64,000 bases of DNA from JAMXLO01 sp963696645 (GTDB taxonomy: Bacteria > Pseudomonadota > Alphaproteobacteria > Acetobacterales > Acetobacteraceae), in assembly GCA_963696645.1 (NCBI GenBank), contig CAVOKY010000005.1:434001-498000 (forward strand), written 5' to 3'. Below are positions 47,115 through 55,778 of this stretch, in pieces (within the stretch, counting starts at the first letter, position 1; each line of letters begins with the position of its first letter). The notes under the pieces are model-generated. The model worked only from the letters and a program-made list of their open reading frames with translations, made no database searches and was not told the DNA's origin. Made by a program: the position numbers and the translations under genes.

Positions 47115-48046
47115 AAATCCTCGATGCGGCGCAGACCGCGGCGGCGCTGCCATTCGATCGGCTGATCCCTGCCTTGCGCGATGCTTTCGTCGCCGGCGCG
47201 GAGGCGCCGCTGCGCCATCGCCATGACATCGCGCAGCCCGATGGCACTGACGCGGCATTGCTGCTGATGCCGGCGTGGCAGGCGCGCGGCTTTGTTGGCG
47301 TGAAGGTGGTCTCCGTGTTTCCTGGCAACGGTGCGCTCGGACTGCCCGCGGTATCGGCGAGCTATCTGCTGTGCGATGGCGACACCGGCCGGCATGTCGC
47401 GTTGATCGATGGCGCCGAGTTGACGCGTCGACGTACCGCCGCGGCATCGGCGCTCGCGGGGTCGTTTCTGGCACGTGACGATGCCGCCTCGCTGCTGATC
47501 GTAGGCTCCGGGCATATCGGCGGCATGATGCCCGCGGCGTATCGCGAGGTGCGGCCGATCGAGCGTGTCCTGGTGTGGAATATTCGCGCGGCCGGGGCGG
47601 TGCGGCTCGCGGCCCGATTGCGTGCCGAAGGTTGGGCGGTCGAGGCGGTCAGCGATATCGCCTCGGCAGTAGCCGAGGCCGACATCGTGACCTGTGCGAC
47701 GCTGGCGCACGAACCCCTGGTGCGCGGCGAATGGCTGCGGCCTGGCACGCATCTCGATCTGATTGGCGGCTTCACGCCGGCGATGCGCGAGGCAGACGAT
47801 GCGGCCGTGCGACGTTCGCGGGTTTTCATCGATACCGACGCAGCTCTGGCGGAATCCGGTGATCTGCTCTGCCCGATCGAACATGGCGCGCTGCGGCGCG
47901 AGGACATCGCCGGGTCGCTGTTTTCGTTGTGCAGGGGCGAGACGCCAGGACGCAGCGATCGGGCCGAGATCACGCTGTTCAAGTCGGTGGGCAGCGCGCT
48001 GGAGGATCTGGCCGCGGCGGTGATGGCTTATGAGGGTTTTGGGTAG
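47111..48046 (+). CDS. Ornithine cyclodeaminase / mu-crystallin family protein
   Basis: NAD(P)-binding enzyme of 311 residues. The N-terminal half contains 'GFVGVKVVSVFPGNGALGLPAVSASYLL' and 'ALIDGAELTRRRTAAASALA', characteristic of ornithine cyclodeaminase and related ketimine reductases. The Rossmann motif is 'LLIVGSGHIGGMM', with 'IVTCATLAHEPLVRGEWL' beyond it. Family members deaminate ornithine to proline or reduce cyclic imines; the actual activity here is not fixed. It is translationally coupled to thrC. Its end lies 24 bp before a dispersed hairpin repeat. Confidence 0.88.
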   Translation: MKILDAAQTAAALPFDRLIPALRDAFVAGAEAPLRHRHDIAQPDGTDAALLLMPAWQARGFVGVKVVSVFPGNGALGLPAVSASYLLCDGDTGRHVALIDGAELTRRRTAAASALAGSFLARDDAASLLIVGSGHIGGMMPAAYREVRPIERVLVWNIRAAGAVRLAARLRAEGWAVEAVSDIASAVAEADIVTCATLAHEPLVRGEWLRPGTHLDLIGGFTPAMREADDAAVRRSRVFIDTDAALAESGDLLCPIEHGALRREDIAGSLFSLCRGETPGRSDRAEITLFKSVGSALEDLAAAVMAYEGFG

Positions 48047-48097
48047 CGCGACGGCGCAACTGAGGAAGCCGTCATTGCGAGGAGCGCAGCAACGAAG

Positions 48098-49531
48098 ACC
48101 GTATGTCCTCACTTGCGAAGGCGACCCACCCTCGATGCGATGCGAGGCTCGCTCGGATGGTCCGGGCGGAACCTCAAGCAAGAAGGATGAGCCGTGGAGA
48201 ATGCTAGCATTGCCTACGTCGCATTGGACACATCGAAGCTGCGGAACCCGATAGCGATTGCGGCGGAAGGCCGGGACGGAGAGGTGCGCTACCTCGGCGA
48301 GATCGACAACACGCCGGCGGCGACCGGGAAGCTGGTGCGCAAGCTGGCGAAGCAGCATCCGGCGGTGACGTTCTGCTATGAAGCCGGACCGACCGGTTAC
48401 GGGCCGTATCGGCAGATCACCAGCCTGGGCCATAGTGTATCATGGTTGCGCCATCGCTGATCCCGCAGCGGCCGGGTGATCGGGTGAAGACCAATCGGCG
48501 CGATGCGCTGTCATTGGCCAAGCGACTGCGTGCCGGCGAACTGACCGCGGTGTGGGTGCCAGACCCGCACCACGAGGCGATGCGTGATCTCACCCGCGCG
48601 CGCGGCGCCGCGGTGCGCGAACTGCGTGTGAAGCGCCAGCAGGTTTCGGCGCTGCTGCTGCGGCTTGGCCAGCCCTATCCGGGCAAGACGACGTGGGGCA
48701 AGACACACCTCGCCTGGCTGGCTGGCTGGCCGCAAGCTGGATCACCGCGAGCAGCGTCTTGCACTCGAGGAGATGCTGCATGGGGTACGCCAGGCCACCG
48801 AACGCATCGGCCGCCTGGAGCGGGCGATCCGCGCCGCGGTGCCGGACTGGTCGCTCGGCGCCACGGCAACCGCGCTGATGGCGCTGCGTGGCATCGACCT
48901 GATCGCCGCCACTTCGCTGCTGGCGGAGATCGGCGATCTGACACGCTTCGCGTCGCCACGCGCGCAGCCTGCTGGTGGAATGCGCCTGGAGCTACCGTCA
49001 TCCGCCGCGCGTGGGCGCCGACAAGCTGGCGAAAGTCGCAGCCGCGCCGCCCGCCGTGCGCGACATTGCCTGGAAAGCCCAGACGCGACTGAGCGCGCGC
49101 TATCGGGCGCTGCGCCGCGCCGGCAAGCTCGACACCGTGGTCATCACCGCTGTCGCGCGTGAGTTCGCGGCCTTCATCTGGGCGGTTGGCCTGGCGGTCG
49201 CCTCCGGCGCAACGCCACCGGCCTGGCCGACCGCCAGGCCAACAGGCCGGCGCGGACAAGCATCGTGCATGGGTGGGGACGAGGCCACGGTGGGGGAATT
49301 CCTGCGAGATTGCTGAGTGGCCGGTCACCGCAACGACCGATGCCCGTACGAAGACGCGGGACAGCCCCGGACGAAACGCGGACTTGCGGTCAAACCCGCG
49401 CATCAGAGATGGATCACCGACGTCCCTTCGCCTCGCCCCTGCCTTTGCATGATCAACGCAAACTGGAAACTCCAACACACGATGTTGGAAATATATCACG
49501 CTTGCCAATGCGCTTGACAAAGGACATCAGA
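48098..49531 (+). mobile_element. Degenerate IS110-family element
   Basis: About 1.43 kb bounded by the two halves of a hairpin repeat. It carries a broken DEDD transposase gene with about 96 bp of non-coding sequence before it and about 215 bp after it, where IS110 elements encode their guide RNA region. The 3' flank has AT-rich and hairpin-forming segments around 49460-49520. The ends have no inverted repeats, as usual for IS110. Confidence 0.78.
48194..49316 (+). pseudogene. IS110-family DEDD transposase, multiply broken
   Basis: The RuvC-like N-terminal part is readable: 'VALDTSK' (first Asp), 'FCYEAGPTGYG' (Glu), then after a break at about 48431 'KTNRRDALSLAKRLRAGEL' (Asp-Asp), and 'LRVKRQQVSALLLR'. 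A second break at about 48722 lies in a CTGG tandem repeat. After 'LTRFASPR' the middle part with the catalytic C-terminal Ser block is absent, and coding resumes with 'LLVECAWSYRHPP' and 'RALRRAGKLDTVVITAVAREFAAFIW'. At least two frameshifts and an internal deletion make this a true relic. Confidence 0.85.
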
Positions 49532-49700
49532 GCAATCTCGGACGCAATGGGGTGCCGGTAGGAGATTGCCGCGGCGTTGCGTCGCTCGCAATGACTGGCG
49601 GTGCCAGGCACGGCACAGTCGGCACATTCTGATCCGTCTTGGTGTTCTGTTCAGGCACCGCTACATTTGGCTTCCCTTTCCGTCGCCGGATTCGCCCCAC

Positions 49701-50507
49701 GTGAAACTCCGCATCGCCACCTGGAACATCAACTCGCTGCGCCTGCGCGTCACGCTGCTGAAGGAACTGATCGCCGCGCTCGATCCCGACGTGATCTGCC
49801 TGCAGGAGACCAAGGTGCCGGACGAGCTGTTCCCCACCACGGCGCCCGGCGAACTCGGCTTTCCCTACACGTTGTTCCGCGGCATGAAGGGCTACAACGG
49901 CGTCGCGATCCTGTCGCGCCGGCCGATCGAGTTGCATGACACGGCCGCGCCCGACTGGTGCGCCAAGGGCGACTGCCGGCACATCAGCGTGGCGGTTGAC
50001 GTCAAAGGCGGCCCGGTGGAGCTGCACAACTTCTACGTTCCCGCCGGCGGCGACATTCCGGACCGCGCGCAGAACCCGAAATTCGGCCACAAGCTCGACT
50101 TCATCGCCGAGACGCGCAACTGGTTCGCCGCGCGTTCGGGGCTGACGCGCAATGTCATTGTCGGCGATCTGAACATCGCGCCGTTGGAGCATGACGTGTG
50201 GGGCCACAAGCAGTTGCTGAACGTCGTCAGCCACACACCGCCGGAGACCGAGGGCCTGACTGCCTGGCTGAACGCCGGCTTCGTCGACGCGGTGCGTCAC
50301 TTTGTGCCGATGGATCAGAAGCTCTACACGTGGTGGTCGTATCGCAATCGCGACTGGCGCACATCGGATCGCGGCCGGCGGCTGGACCATATCTGGGTGA
50401 CGCCCGATCTGGCGGGCAAGCTGAAGCGGCAGATCGTGCTGAAGGACGCCCGCGACTGGCCGCAGACGTCCGATCATGTGCCGGTGTGCGTGGAGCTGCG
50501 GTTGTAG
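49701..50507 (+). CDS. xthA: Exodeoxyribonuclease III
   Basis: Mg2+-dependent AP endonuclease/3'-exonuclease of about 268 residues for base excision repair. Catalytic blocks are 'IATWNINSLRLR', 'VICLQETKVPD' (Glu), 'GDLNIAPLEHDV' (Asp-Asn), 'HIWVTPDL' and 'DWPQTSDHVPVCVEL' (Asp-His). The GTG at 49701 is taken as the start because family similarity begins there ('VKLRIATWN'); the in-frame extension to 49566 runs through the repeat. It is independent of the IS110 remnant to its left. Confidence 0.93.
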   Translation: MKLRIATWNINSLRLRVTLLKELIAALDPDVICLQETKVPDELFPTTAPGELGFPYTLFRGMKGYNGVAILSRRPIELHDTAAPDWCAKGDCRHISVAVDVKGGPVELHNFYVPAGGDIPDRAQNPKFGHKLDFIAETRNWFAARSGLTRNVIVGDLNIAPLEHDVWGHKQLLNVVSHTPPETEGLTAWLNAGFVDAVRHFVPMDQKLYTWWSYRNRDWRTSDRGRRLDHIWVTPDLAGKLKRQIVLKDARDWPQTSDHVPVCVELRL

Positions 50508-50581
50508 TTTGGCTTGCAGCGGCGTTTGGCTATCGCCGTGATTGCGCGACCGAGATGCTGCCGGTAAACCTCCGGGCGTTG

Positions 50582-50656
<75 letters not shown>

Positions 50657-50673
50657 CGCTCCGATTGCAGGCC

Positions 50674-51024
50674 TCAGTAGCCTGGGCCGCCGTATGGGTA
50701 AGGCGGCGCATAGTACGGCGGCGGGTAATAGGGTGGCGGTGGGTAGTAGGGCGGCGCATAGACCAGCGGCGGCACGCCGATGAAAATGCCGTTACGCCAG
50801 CAGCAGCCACCACCCCAGCCCCAGCCGGGTCCGCGCCAGCCCCAGCCACCGCCGTGCCAACCGCCGCCACCGTGCCAACCGCCGCCCCCGTGCCAACCGC
50901 CGCCACCACCATGCCAACCGCCGCCGCCGCCATGCCAAGCGGCCTGCGCAACCGGCGCTGACAGAAGCATACCGGACAGCGCAGCAGCGGCCGCCAATAT
51001 CGCGATAGACCGAAAGGATCGCAT
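50674..51024 (-). CDS. Secreted Gly/His/Trp- and Pro/Tyr-rich low-complexity protein
   Basis: Exported protein of 116 residues. The signal 'SIAILAAAAALSGMLLSAPVAQA' is followed by five 'WHGGGG'-like repeats, a 'GWRGPGWGWGGGCCWRNGIF' middle, then a Pro-Tyr tail ('PPYYPPPPYYPPPYY'). The composition suggests a surface or periplasmic structural or metal-binding protein, the His/Gly repeats being possible metal ligands. A Cys pair could crosslink. No family assigned. It is convergent with tRNA-Gly. Confidence 0.75.
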   Translation of the reverse strand: MRSFRSIAILAAAAALSGMLLSAPVAQAAWHGGGGGWHGGGGGWHGGGGWHGGGGWHGGGWGWRGPGWGWGGGCCWRNGIFIGVPPLVYAPPYYPPPPYYPPPYYAPPYPYGGPGY

Positions 51025-51351
51025 GGGATCAAACTCCAGGCCAAAGTTCAGCCTGCACCCGGATCACGGCGGAGTTATGACGAAGCGGCAATTGGCGCCG
51101 GATCAATCCGCCGCCTGGGAGCCACGCGTGGCGAACCCTGGAATCTGGCCCGGCGGTCAGCGGATGGGTGGCGATCACGCGCGCCCCCAAGCCCGATCAG
51201 TATCGTGGGCGTCGCGGCTGATAGCGCGGGTGCTTCGGCAAGCAGGCGCCCCAGCAACCCCTTGACATAAGGCCGCCCCCAGCCTTTCTACGCGCCCTGC
51301 GTGAGCGGTTACCGGAGCGGCTCGATCGGCCGAGCCGCCTGCCTGCCGTGC
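51025..51351. other. Gene-free stretch upstream of tRNA-Trp
   Basis: I see no gene here. The left part is the leader of the Gly/His/Trp-rich protein (ribosome site TGGAGT near 51030) and the right part should contain the promoter of the tRNA-Trp-secE-nusG unit, but no clear -35/-10 pair stands out. Confidence 0.5.
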
Positions 51352-51428
51352 AGGGGTGTAGCTCAATTGGCTAGAGCGCCGGTCTCCAAAACCGGAGGCT
51401 GGGGGTTCGAGACCCTCCACCCCTGCCA
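51352..51428 (+). tRNA. tRNA-Trp (anticodon CCA)
   Basis: 77 bases with acceptor AGGGGTG/CACCCCT, discriminator G and encoded CCA at 51426-51428. The anticodon stem CCGGT/ACCGG encloses loop CTCCAAA, so the anticodon is CCA. It directly precedes secE, the usual bacterial arrangement. Confidence 0.97.
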
Positions 51429-51482
51429 GCGGCCCGCGAGCGCGCTATACTCCGCGGCAACTAGGGTTTGGAGAGCAACTTC

Positions 51483-51677
51483 GTGGCGGTCGATCCGGCG
51501 AAATTCGTGCGTGAGGTACGGGCTGAAATGGCGCGCGTCACCTGGCCTTCCCGCAAGGAGACCATGGTGACGACCGGCTTGGTATTCGCCATGGTGGCGC
51601 TGGCGGCGATCTTCTTCTTCCTGGTCGACCAGATCATCGGCATCGGCATCCGCTCCCTGTTCGGCATGGGCGGTTGA
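51483..51677 (+). CDS. secE: Protein translocase subunit SecE
   Basis: Inner-membrane subunit of the SecYEG translocon, 64 residues in the short single-helix form. 'KFVREVRAEMARVTWPSRKET' is the conserved cytoplasmic amphipathic helix, followed by the transmembrane segment 'GLVFAMVALAAIFFFLVDQII'. GGAGAG precedes the GTG at 51483; an in-frame TTG at 51468 is less likely. It lies between tRNA-Trp and nusG. Confidence 0.94.
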   Translation: MAVDPAKFVREVRAEMARVTWPSRKETMVTTGLVFAMVALAAIFFFLVDQIIGIGIRSLFGMGG

Positions 51678-51693
51678 GGAGAGTTTCAGGGCA

Positions 51694-52224
51694 ATGGCCA
51701 AGCGTTGGTATGTGGTGCACGTCTATTCGGGCTTCGAAAAGAAGATCGCCCAGCAGCTCAAGGAACAGGCGGCACAGAAGGGCCTCGCCGATCAGTTCGA
51801 CGAGGTCCTGGTGCCGTCCGAGCAGGTGGTCGAGATGCGGCGCGGCCAGAAGGTGAATGCCGAGCACAAGTTCTTTCCCGGCTATGTCCTGGTGAAGATG
51901 GAACTGACCGACGATGCCTGGCACCTGGTGAAGAATACGCCGAAGGTCACCGGCTTCCTGGGCAGCAAGACACGACCCAGCCCGATCAGTGAGGCGGAAG
52001 CCGAACGGATCATGAAGCAGACACAGGAGGGCGTGGAACGGCCACGTCCGGCGGTCCTGTTCGAGATCGGCGAGCAGGTGCGCGTGGCCGACGGTCCGTT
52101 CACCAGCTTCAACGGCACGGTGGAGGAAGTGGACGAGGAGAAGGGGCGCGTGAAGGTCAGCGTGTCGATTTTCGGCCGTTCCACGCCGGTGGAACTGGAA
52201 TACGGACAGGTGGAGAAGGTCTAG
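51694..52224 (+). CDS. nusG: Transcription termination/antitermination protein NusG
   Basis: RNA polymerase-associated factor of 176 residues. The NGN domain begins 'AKRWYVVHVYSGFEKKIAQQL' and contains 'EHKFFPGYVLVKMEL' and 'NTPKVTGFLG'. The C-terminal KOW domain reads 'VRVADGPFTSFNGTVEEVDEEKGRVKVSVSIFGR', the Rho/S10 contact. GAGGAGAGTTTCAGGGCA precedes the ATG. Ribosomal protein gene rplK, the usual next gene, is not present; a methyltransferase gene follows instead. Confidence 0.96.
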   Translation: MAKRWYVVHVYSGFEKKIAQQLKEQAAQKGLADQFDEVLVPSEQVVEMRRGQKVNAEHKFFPGYVLVKMELTDDAWHLVKNTPKVTGFLGSKTRPSPISEAEAERIMKQTQEGVERPRPAVLFEIGEQVRVADGPFTSFNGTVEEVDEEKGRVKVSVSIFGRSTPVELEYGQVEKV

Positions 52225-52249
52225 CGCGCGCCTGGCAGGTCGGGCGGCG

Positions 52250-52987
52250 GTGCCGCGGCAATCCTGGAGCACGAAGCGCCGCCTTATCGGCGCGTGGTGG
52301 CGCGACCGCGGCCAGTTCTCCCAGCGCAGGCTGCCGCGCAACTGTCCGATCTGTGGCTATGACGGCATATTCATCAGTGTCGGCCATCCGCCCCGCTGGG
52401 ATGCGCGCTGTCCGGCGTGCGGCAGCCGCGAGCGGCATCGTCTGACGCATCTGTGGATGACGGAGGGAGGCGGCAACAAGCTCACCGGCAAGCGGATCCT
52501 GCATTTCGCGCCGGAGAAGACCGTGATGCGGCAGATGCGCGGCAACCCGCTGTACGAGACCGCGGACCTGCATCAGAAAGGCGTCACCCATCCGGTTGAT
52601 ATCACGCGGGTTCCCCTGCCGGACGCCAGTTATGACGTGGTCATCGCGCACCACGTTCTCGAGCATATCGACGACGACCGACAGGCGATGCGCGAACTGT
52701 TTCGTCTGCTGGTGCCAGGCGGCTTCGCCATTCTCAGTACACCGATCAATGCCAGCCGTCAGGCGACCTACGAGAACCCGGACATCACCACACCGGAGGG
52801 ACGCCACGCGCACTTCAGCGCGGAAGACCACAGGCGCTACTATGGCCTGGACTTCGCTGATCGGCTCGCCGGGGTCGGATTTGTGGTGGATACGTTCCGG
52901 CTGCCCGCAGACCAGGAGGCGAACTACGGACTGCTGCGCGACGAGTGGATCACGATTGCCAGAAAGCCGTCGGCCGGCGCTGCCTGA
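52250..52987 (+). CDS. Class I SAM-dependent methyltransferase with N-terminal Cys cluster
   Basis: Protein of about 245 residues. The N-terminal part has two Cys pairs, 'CPICGYDGIF' and 'CPACGSRERHR', that could bind zinc. The methyltransferase domain shows 'HFAPEKTVM', 'DASYDVVIAHHVLEHIDDD' (motifs II/III) and 'ELFRLLVPGGFAILSTPI'. Start GTG 52250 is tentative. It sits 25 bp after nusG on the same strand, in the place normally held by rplK. The substrate is unknown. Confidence 0.8.
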   Translation: MPRQSWSTKRRLIGAWWRDRGQFSQRRLPRNCPICGYDGIFISVGHPPRWDARCPACGSRERHRLTHLWMTEGGGNKLTGKRILHFAPEKTVMRQMRGNPLYETADLHQKGVTHPVDITRVPLPDASYDVVIAHHVLEHIDDDRQAMRELFRLLVPGGFAILSTPINASRQATYENPDITTPEGRHAHFSAEDHRRYYGLDFADRLAGVGFVVDTFRLPADQEANYGLLRDEWITIARKPSAGAA

Positions 52988-53053
52988 GTTGCTGGAAGCG
53001 CTACGCGCGGGCTAGCGCATCGAGCCCCATCGTCCGGTCAGCCCGAAAGCGCG

Positions 53054-53935
53054 CTAGCCGCCGAAGAACCGCATGAACCAGCCCAGTACCTGTTCCGGCG
53101 CCTCCTCGTTGACGTAGTGCCCGCTCGGCAGTGCCTCGCCGCGGACATCCTCCGCGCGCTGCCGCCACTGGCCGAGCGGATCGGCGAAGCGTCTGCCCAC
53201 GCTGCTGCTGTTCCCCCACAGCACCAGGATCGGCATTGTCAACCTGCGTCCAAGGTCCGCGGTGTCGAGCTCGCAGTCGATCGTCGCTGCGGCGCGGTAG
53301 TCGGCGCACGAACCGCGGATCGTCTTTTCGTTGAAGCAACGGACATACTCATCCCAAATCGCCGGCGGTATGTGGCTCAGGTCGGCGGTCAGCTTCAGCA
53401 GTTTCTTGCGCATGAACCAATCGGCCGGCACGCCGCCCAGCATGCGCTCCGGAAAATCCGCCGGCTGCGCCATGAATGGCCAGTGCCATCCGCCGATTGC
53501 TCCGACCTTGTCCATCGCCGCCCACATGTCGAGCGTCGGCACGATGTCGATGATCGCCGCCTTCATCACCTTGTCCGGATGGTCGAGGCACATGCGGTGC
53601 ACGGTGCGCCCGCCGCGGTCGTGGCCGGCAACGAAGAACCGCTCGTGGCCCAGCGCGCGCATCACCTCGACCTGGTCCTGCGCCATCGCGCGGAACGAGT
53701 AGTTGACGCTGCCCGGTTCCTCCGGCGGCGCCGAACTGTCGCCATAGCCGCGCAGGTCGGCCGCAACGACATGAAACCGCTCCGCCAGCCGCGGCGCCAC
53801 CTTGTGCCAGGCGACATGCGTCAGCGGATTGCCGTGCAACAGCAACAGCGGCGGACCGCTGCCGCCGTGCCGCAGGCGAATGCGCGCGCCGGATGTCTCG
53901 ATGTCGGTGAGCGTGAAGCCGGGCATGATGTCCAT
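53054..53935 (-). CDS. Fluoroacetate dehalogenase-like alpha/beta hydrolase
   Basis: Cytoplasmic alpha/beta hydrolase of 293 residues resembling haloacetate dehalogenase H-1. The nucleophile is Asp106 in 'AGHDRGGRTVHRM', with Arg107 and Arg110 positioned for the carboxylate. Asp130 in 'IDIVPT' and His273 in 'SGHYVNEEAP' complete the triad. 'GGWHWPF' (Trp150-His151-Trp152) matches the halide-stabilising His-Trp of fluoroacetate dehalogenases. 'IRGSCADYRAAATIDCELDTADLGRRL' is also family-typical. GAGGA precedes the ATG at 53935. Specificity for fluoroacetate over chloroacetate cannot be told from sequence. Confidence 0.88.
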   Translation of the reverse strand: MDIMPGFTLTDIETSGARIRLRHGGSGPPLLLLHGNPLTHVAWHKVAPRLAERFHVVAADLRGYGDSSAPPEEPGSVNYSFRAMAQDQVEVMRALGHERFFVAGHDRGGRTVHRMCLDHPDKVMKAAIIDIVPTLDMWAAMDKVGAIGGWHWPFMAQPADFPERMLGGVPADWFMRKKLLKLTADLSHIPPAIWDEYVRCFNEKTIRGSCADYRAAATIDCELDTADLGRRLTMPILVLWGNSSSVGRRFADPLGQWRQRAEDVRGEALPSGHYVNEEAPEQVLGWFMRFFGG

Positions 53936-53984
53936 GGGCTGTCCTCGATGTTCTCGACGCCCGCAGTGTGACACGGATGCCCCG

Positions 53985-54272
53985 GCCGCGACCATTCCGC
54001 ACGGTCGGCGGAACGCTGCATGGAGCAGTGAATCCACGAAACAAATCACACCGGAAAACGAAGGAAGACTGTGCTTTCGTTACAAAAAGGGCAACTGCAT
54101 AGGCAGCCGCCGCGGTTCAGTCGAGCCTGAGTTCCGCGATCAGGTTCGAGTCAATCGTGTCATGCTGGCGTTGATGCAGATGACCAGGCTCGATATCGTC
54201 ACTCCTAAGCCGGCGGAGCCGGAACCAATAGGTCTGGTGTAGCCTTCCCTGCGGTTACCGCGCGGGGGCAGC
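53985..54272 (+). other. Hairpin-rich non-coding leader before the 501-aa unknown gene
   Basis: No ORF of interest. Several inverted repeats are visible: AACGAA/TTCGTT (54057-54062, 54076-54081); CGCGG/CCGCG with CAG/CTG (54111-54138), which competes with GAGCCTGA/TCAGGTTC (54123-54147); and CCGGC-GGA-GCCGG (54210-54222). The mutually exclusive pair would allow two RNA structures. A GGGGG ribosome site ends the segment. It could encode a structured RNA or a regulatory leader; this is inference. Confidence 0.4.
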
Positions 54273-55778
54273 ATGAGCCAGTCACTGACGGAGCGCTACG
54301 ACGATCGGATTGCCGGGATGCTGTCGTGCTACGACCGGCTGGTGATCACCGGGACGCTGCCCGTAGTGTGCTACGCCGCAGGAATGACCGGGTATCTCCA
54401 TGCCAGTGGCATCCGCATCTTCGACTACCCGGACTTCGCCAAGACGCTGCGCGATCGGGTGCGCGAGCGTGCGGCGTCGCTGGCCGCCGAGGCTGGGGTC
54501 CGCATCGAGCACATCGCCAAGCCGCATGTCCGCAAGGAAGATGTTGTGGCGCGCGTGCTTGAGCGGCGTGGCGACCATCCCGGCCTGGTGCACGTCATCT
54601 CGGCCATGGAAGCCTGCGACGCCTACAAGCCCTGGCACGACAAGCAGACGCATAAGACCTACATCCGGCCGGACAGCGGCAAATGCCTGCACTACTACTT
54701 CTATTTCCAGGACGCCAAATTCGGGCTGGTCTATCTGCGCGTGCCGACCTGGGCGCCGTTCCGCCTGCAATTCTACTGCAACGGCCATAGCTGGCTGGCG
54801 CGCAGGCTGGCCGCGCAGGGCATCGGCTACACCATGGCCGACAACGCTTTCGTGCGGATCGACGACTGGGGCCGCGCCCAGCAACTGGCCGACAGTCTCT
54901 CCCCCGATCAATTGCACCGTACCCTGGATCGCTACGCCGCGCTGTGCTGCCCGGTGTCGGAGGTATTCGGGCAAACCTACCACTGGAGCCTGATGCAGGT
55001 GGAATACGCCACCGACCTGGCGTTCCAGTCCACCACAACGCTCGGCCCGCTCTATGAGCAACTGGTCCGCCAGTCGGTGCTGAGCGTGAAGGCCGAGCAG
55101 ATCGCCACATTCCTCGGCCGGCAGATCACGCCATTGTTGGCCCAGGAGGTCGGCTCGCAGTTCTCCACCCGGATCGAGGGTACCTGCATCAAGCACCGCT
55201 TCGGCAAGTGCTCGATCAAGATGTACGACAAGCACGGCATCGTGCTGCGCATCGAGACCACGACCAACGATGTGTCGTTCTTCAAGCACCACCGCAAGGT
55301 GGAACACCGCCACGGCCCGGCGAGCCGGGAACTCGCACCAGTCAAGAAATCGATCTACAGCCTGATCGACCTGCGTGAGATACTGCTCGGCTGTAACCGA
55401 CGCTACATCGCCCACCTGTCCGCGCTGGATGACTTCTCCGCCGGCATCCGGGCGCTTGCGCGGCTGACCAAGCCGCATGCGGTGGACGGCAAGACGGTCC
55501 AAGGGATCAACTTCTTTGCCCCGGTGGACAAGGCCCTGTTGCACGCCTTGCAGAACCCGAAGGTCAACATTGCCGGCATCCGCCGGGGCGAGTTGTTGCC
55601 CGACCTCGGCATGCTGTCGCCAACCAGACTGTCGCGGCAACTGCGCCGGCTGCTGGACCTCGGGGTGATCAAACGCGCCACTGGAACCTACCGCTACTAC
55701 CTCACCAAAGCCGGACGCGCCGCGACCGCAGCGGCGGAATGGCTTGCCGAGGCGGTGGTCATTCCGGCTATGATTTGA
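54273..55778 (+). CDS. Uncharacterised 501-aa protein of a repeated family, C-terminal winged-helix-like domain
   Basis: I do not recognise a characterised family. The N terminus 'SLTERYDDRIAGMLSCYDRLVITGTL' leads to a core with 'PHVRKEDVVARVLERRG', 'AYKPWHDKQTHKTYIRP', 'HYYFYFQDAKFGLVYLRVPT' and 'QFYCNGHSWLARRLAAQGI'. Then 'RIEGTCIKHRFGKCSIKMYDK', 'VLRIETTTNDVSFFKHHRKVEH', and a C-terminal block resembling a winged helix ('SPTRLSRQLRRLLDLGVIKRA', 'YYLTKAGRAA'). It shares this architecture with the neighbour at 55994. No signal or membrane helix. The sequence pattern resembles proteins that recur as multiple copies in soil bacterial genomes, suggesting a mobile unit; the function is unknown. 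Confidence 0.7.
   Translation: MSQSLTERYDDRIAGMLSCYDRLVITGTLPVVCYAAGMTGYLHASGIRIFDYPDFAKTLRDRVRERAASLAAEAGVRIEHIAKPHVRKEDVVARVLERRGDHPGLVHVISAMEACDAYKPWHDKQTHKTYIRPDSGKCLHYYFYFQDAKFGLVYLRVPTWAPFRLQFYCNGHSWLARRLAAQGIGYTMADNAFVRIDDWGRAQQLADSLSPDQLHRTLDRYAALCCPVSEVFGQTYHWSLMQVEYATDLAFQSTTTLGPLYEQLVRQSVLSVKAEQIATFLGRQITPLLAQEVGSQFSTRIEGTCIKHRFGKCSIKMYDKHGIVLRIETTTNDVSFFKHHRKVEHRHGPASRELAPVKKSIYSLIDLREILLGCNRRYIAHLSALDDFSAGIRALARLTKPHAVDGKTVQGINFFAPVDKALLHALQNPKVNIAGIRRGELLPDLGMLSPTRLSRQLRRLLDLGVIKRATGTYRYYLTKAGRAATAAAEWLAEAVVIPAMI

Larger units (their letters stand above)
48071..49595. repeat. Interspersed hairpin repeat, copy 3, interrupted by an IS110 remnant
   Basis: The left part GTCATTGCGAGGAGCGCAG...CGAAG occupies 48071-48097. 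The missing continuation GCAATCTC appears at 49532-49539, followed by a short loop and the right arm GAGATTGC...CGCAATGAC ending at 49595. Removing 48098-49531 rebuilds a repeat of the same type as at 3807 and 37025. The intervening DNA is an IS110-type element, so it inserted into the left arm of this repeat. Confidence 0.8.

Noticed and set aside
50780..50945. CRISPR-like short repeats
   Set aside because: The repeating units encode WHGGGG repeats of a secreted protein and have no spacer structure.
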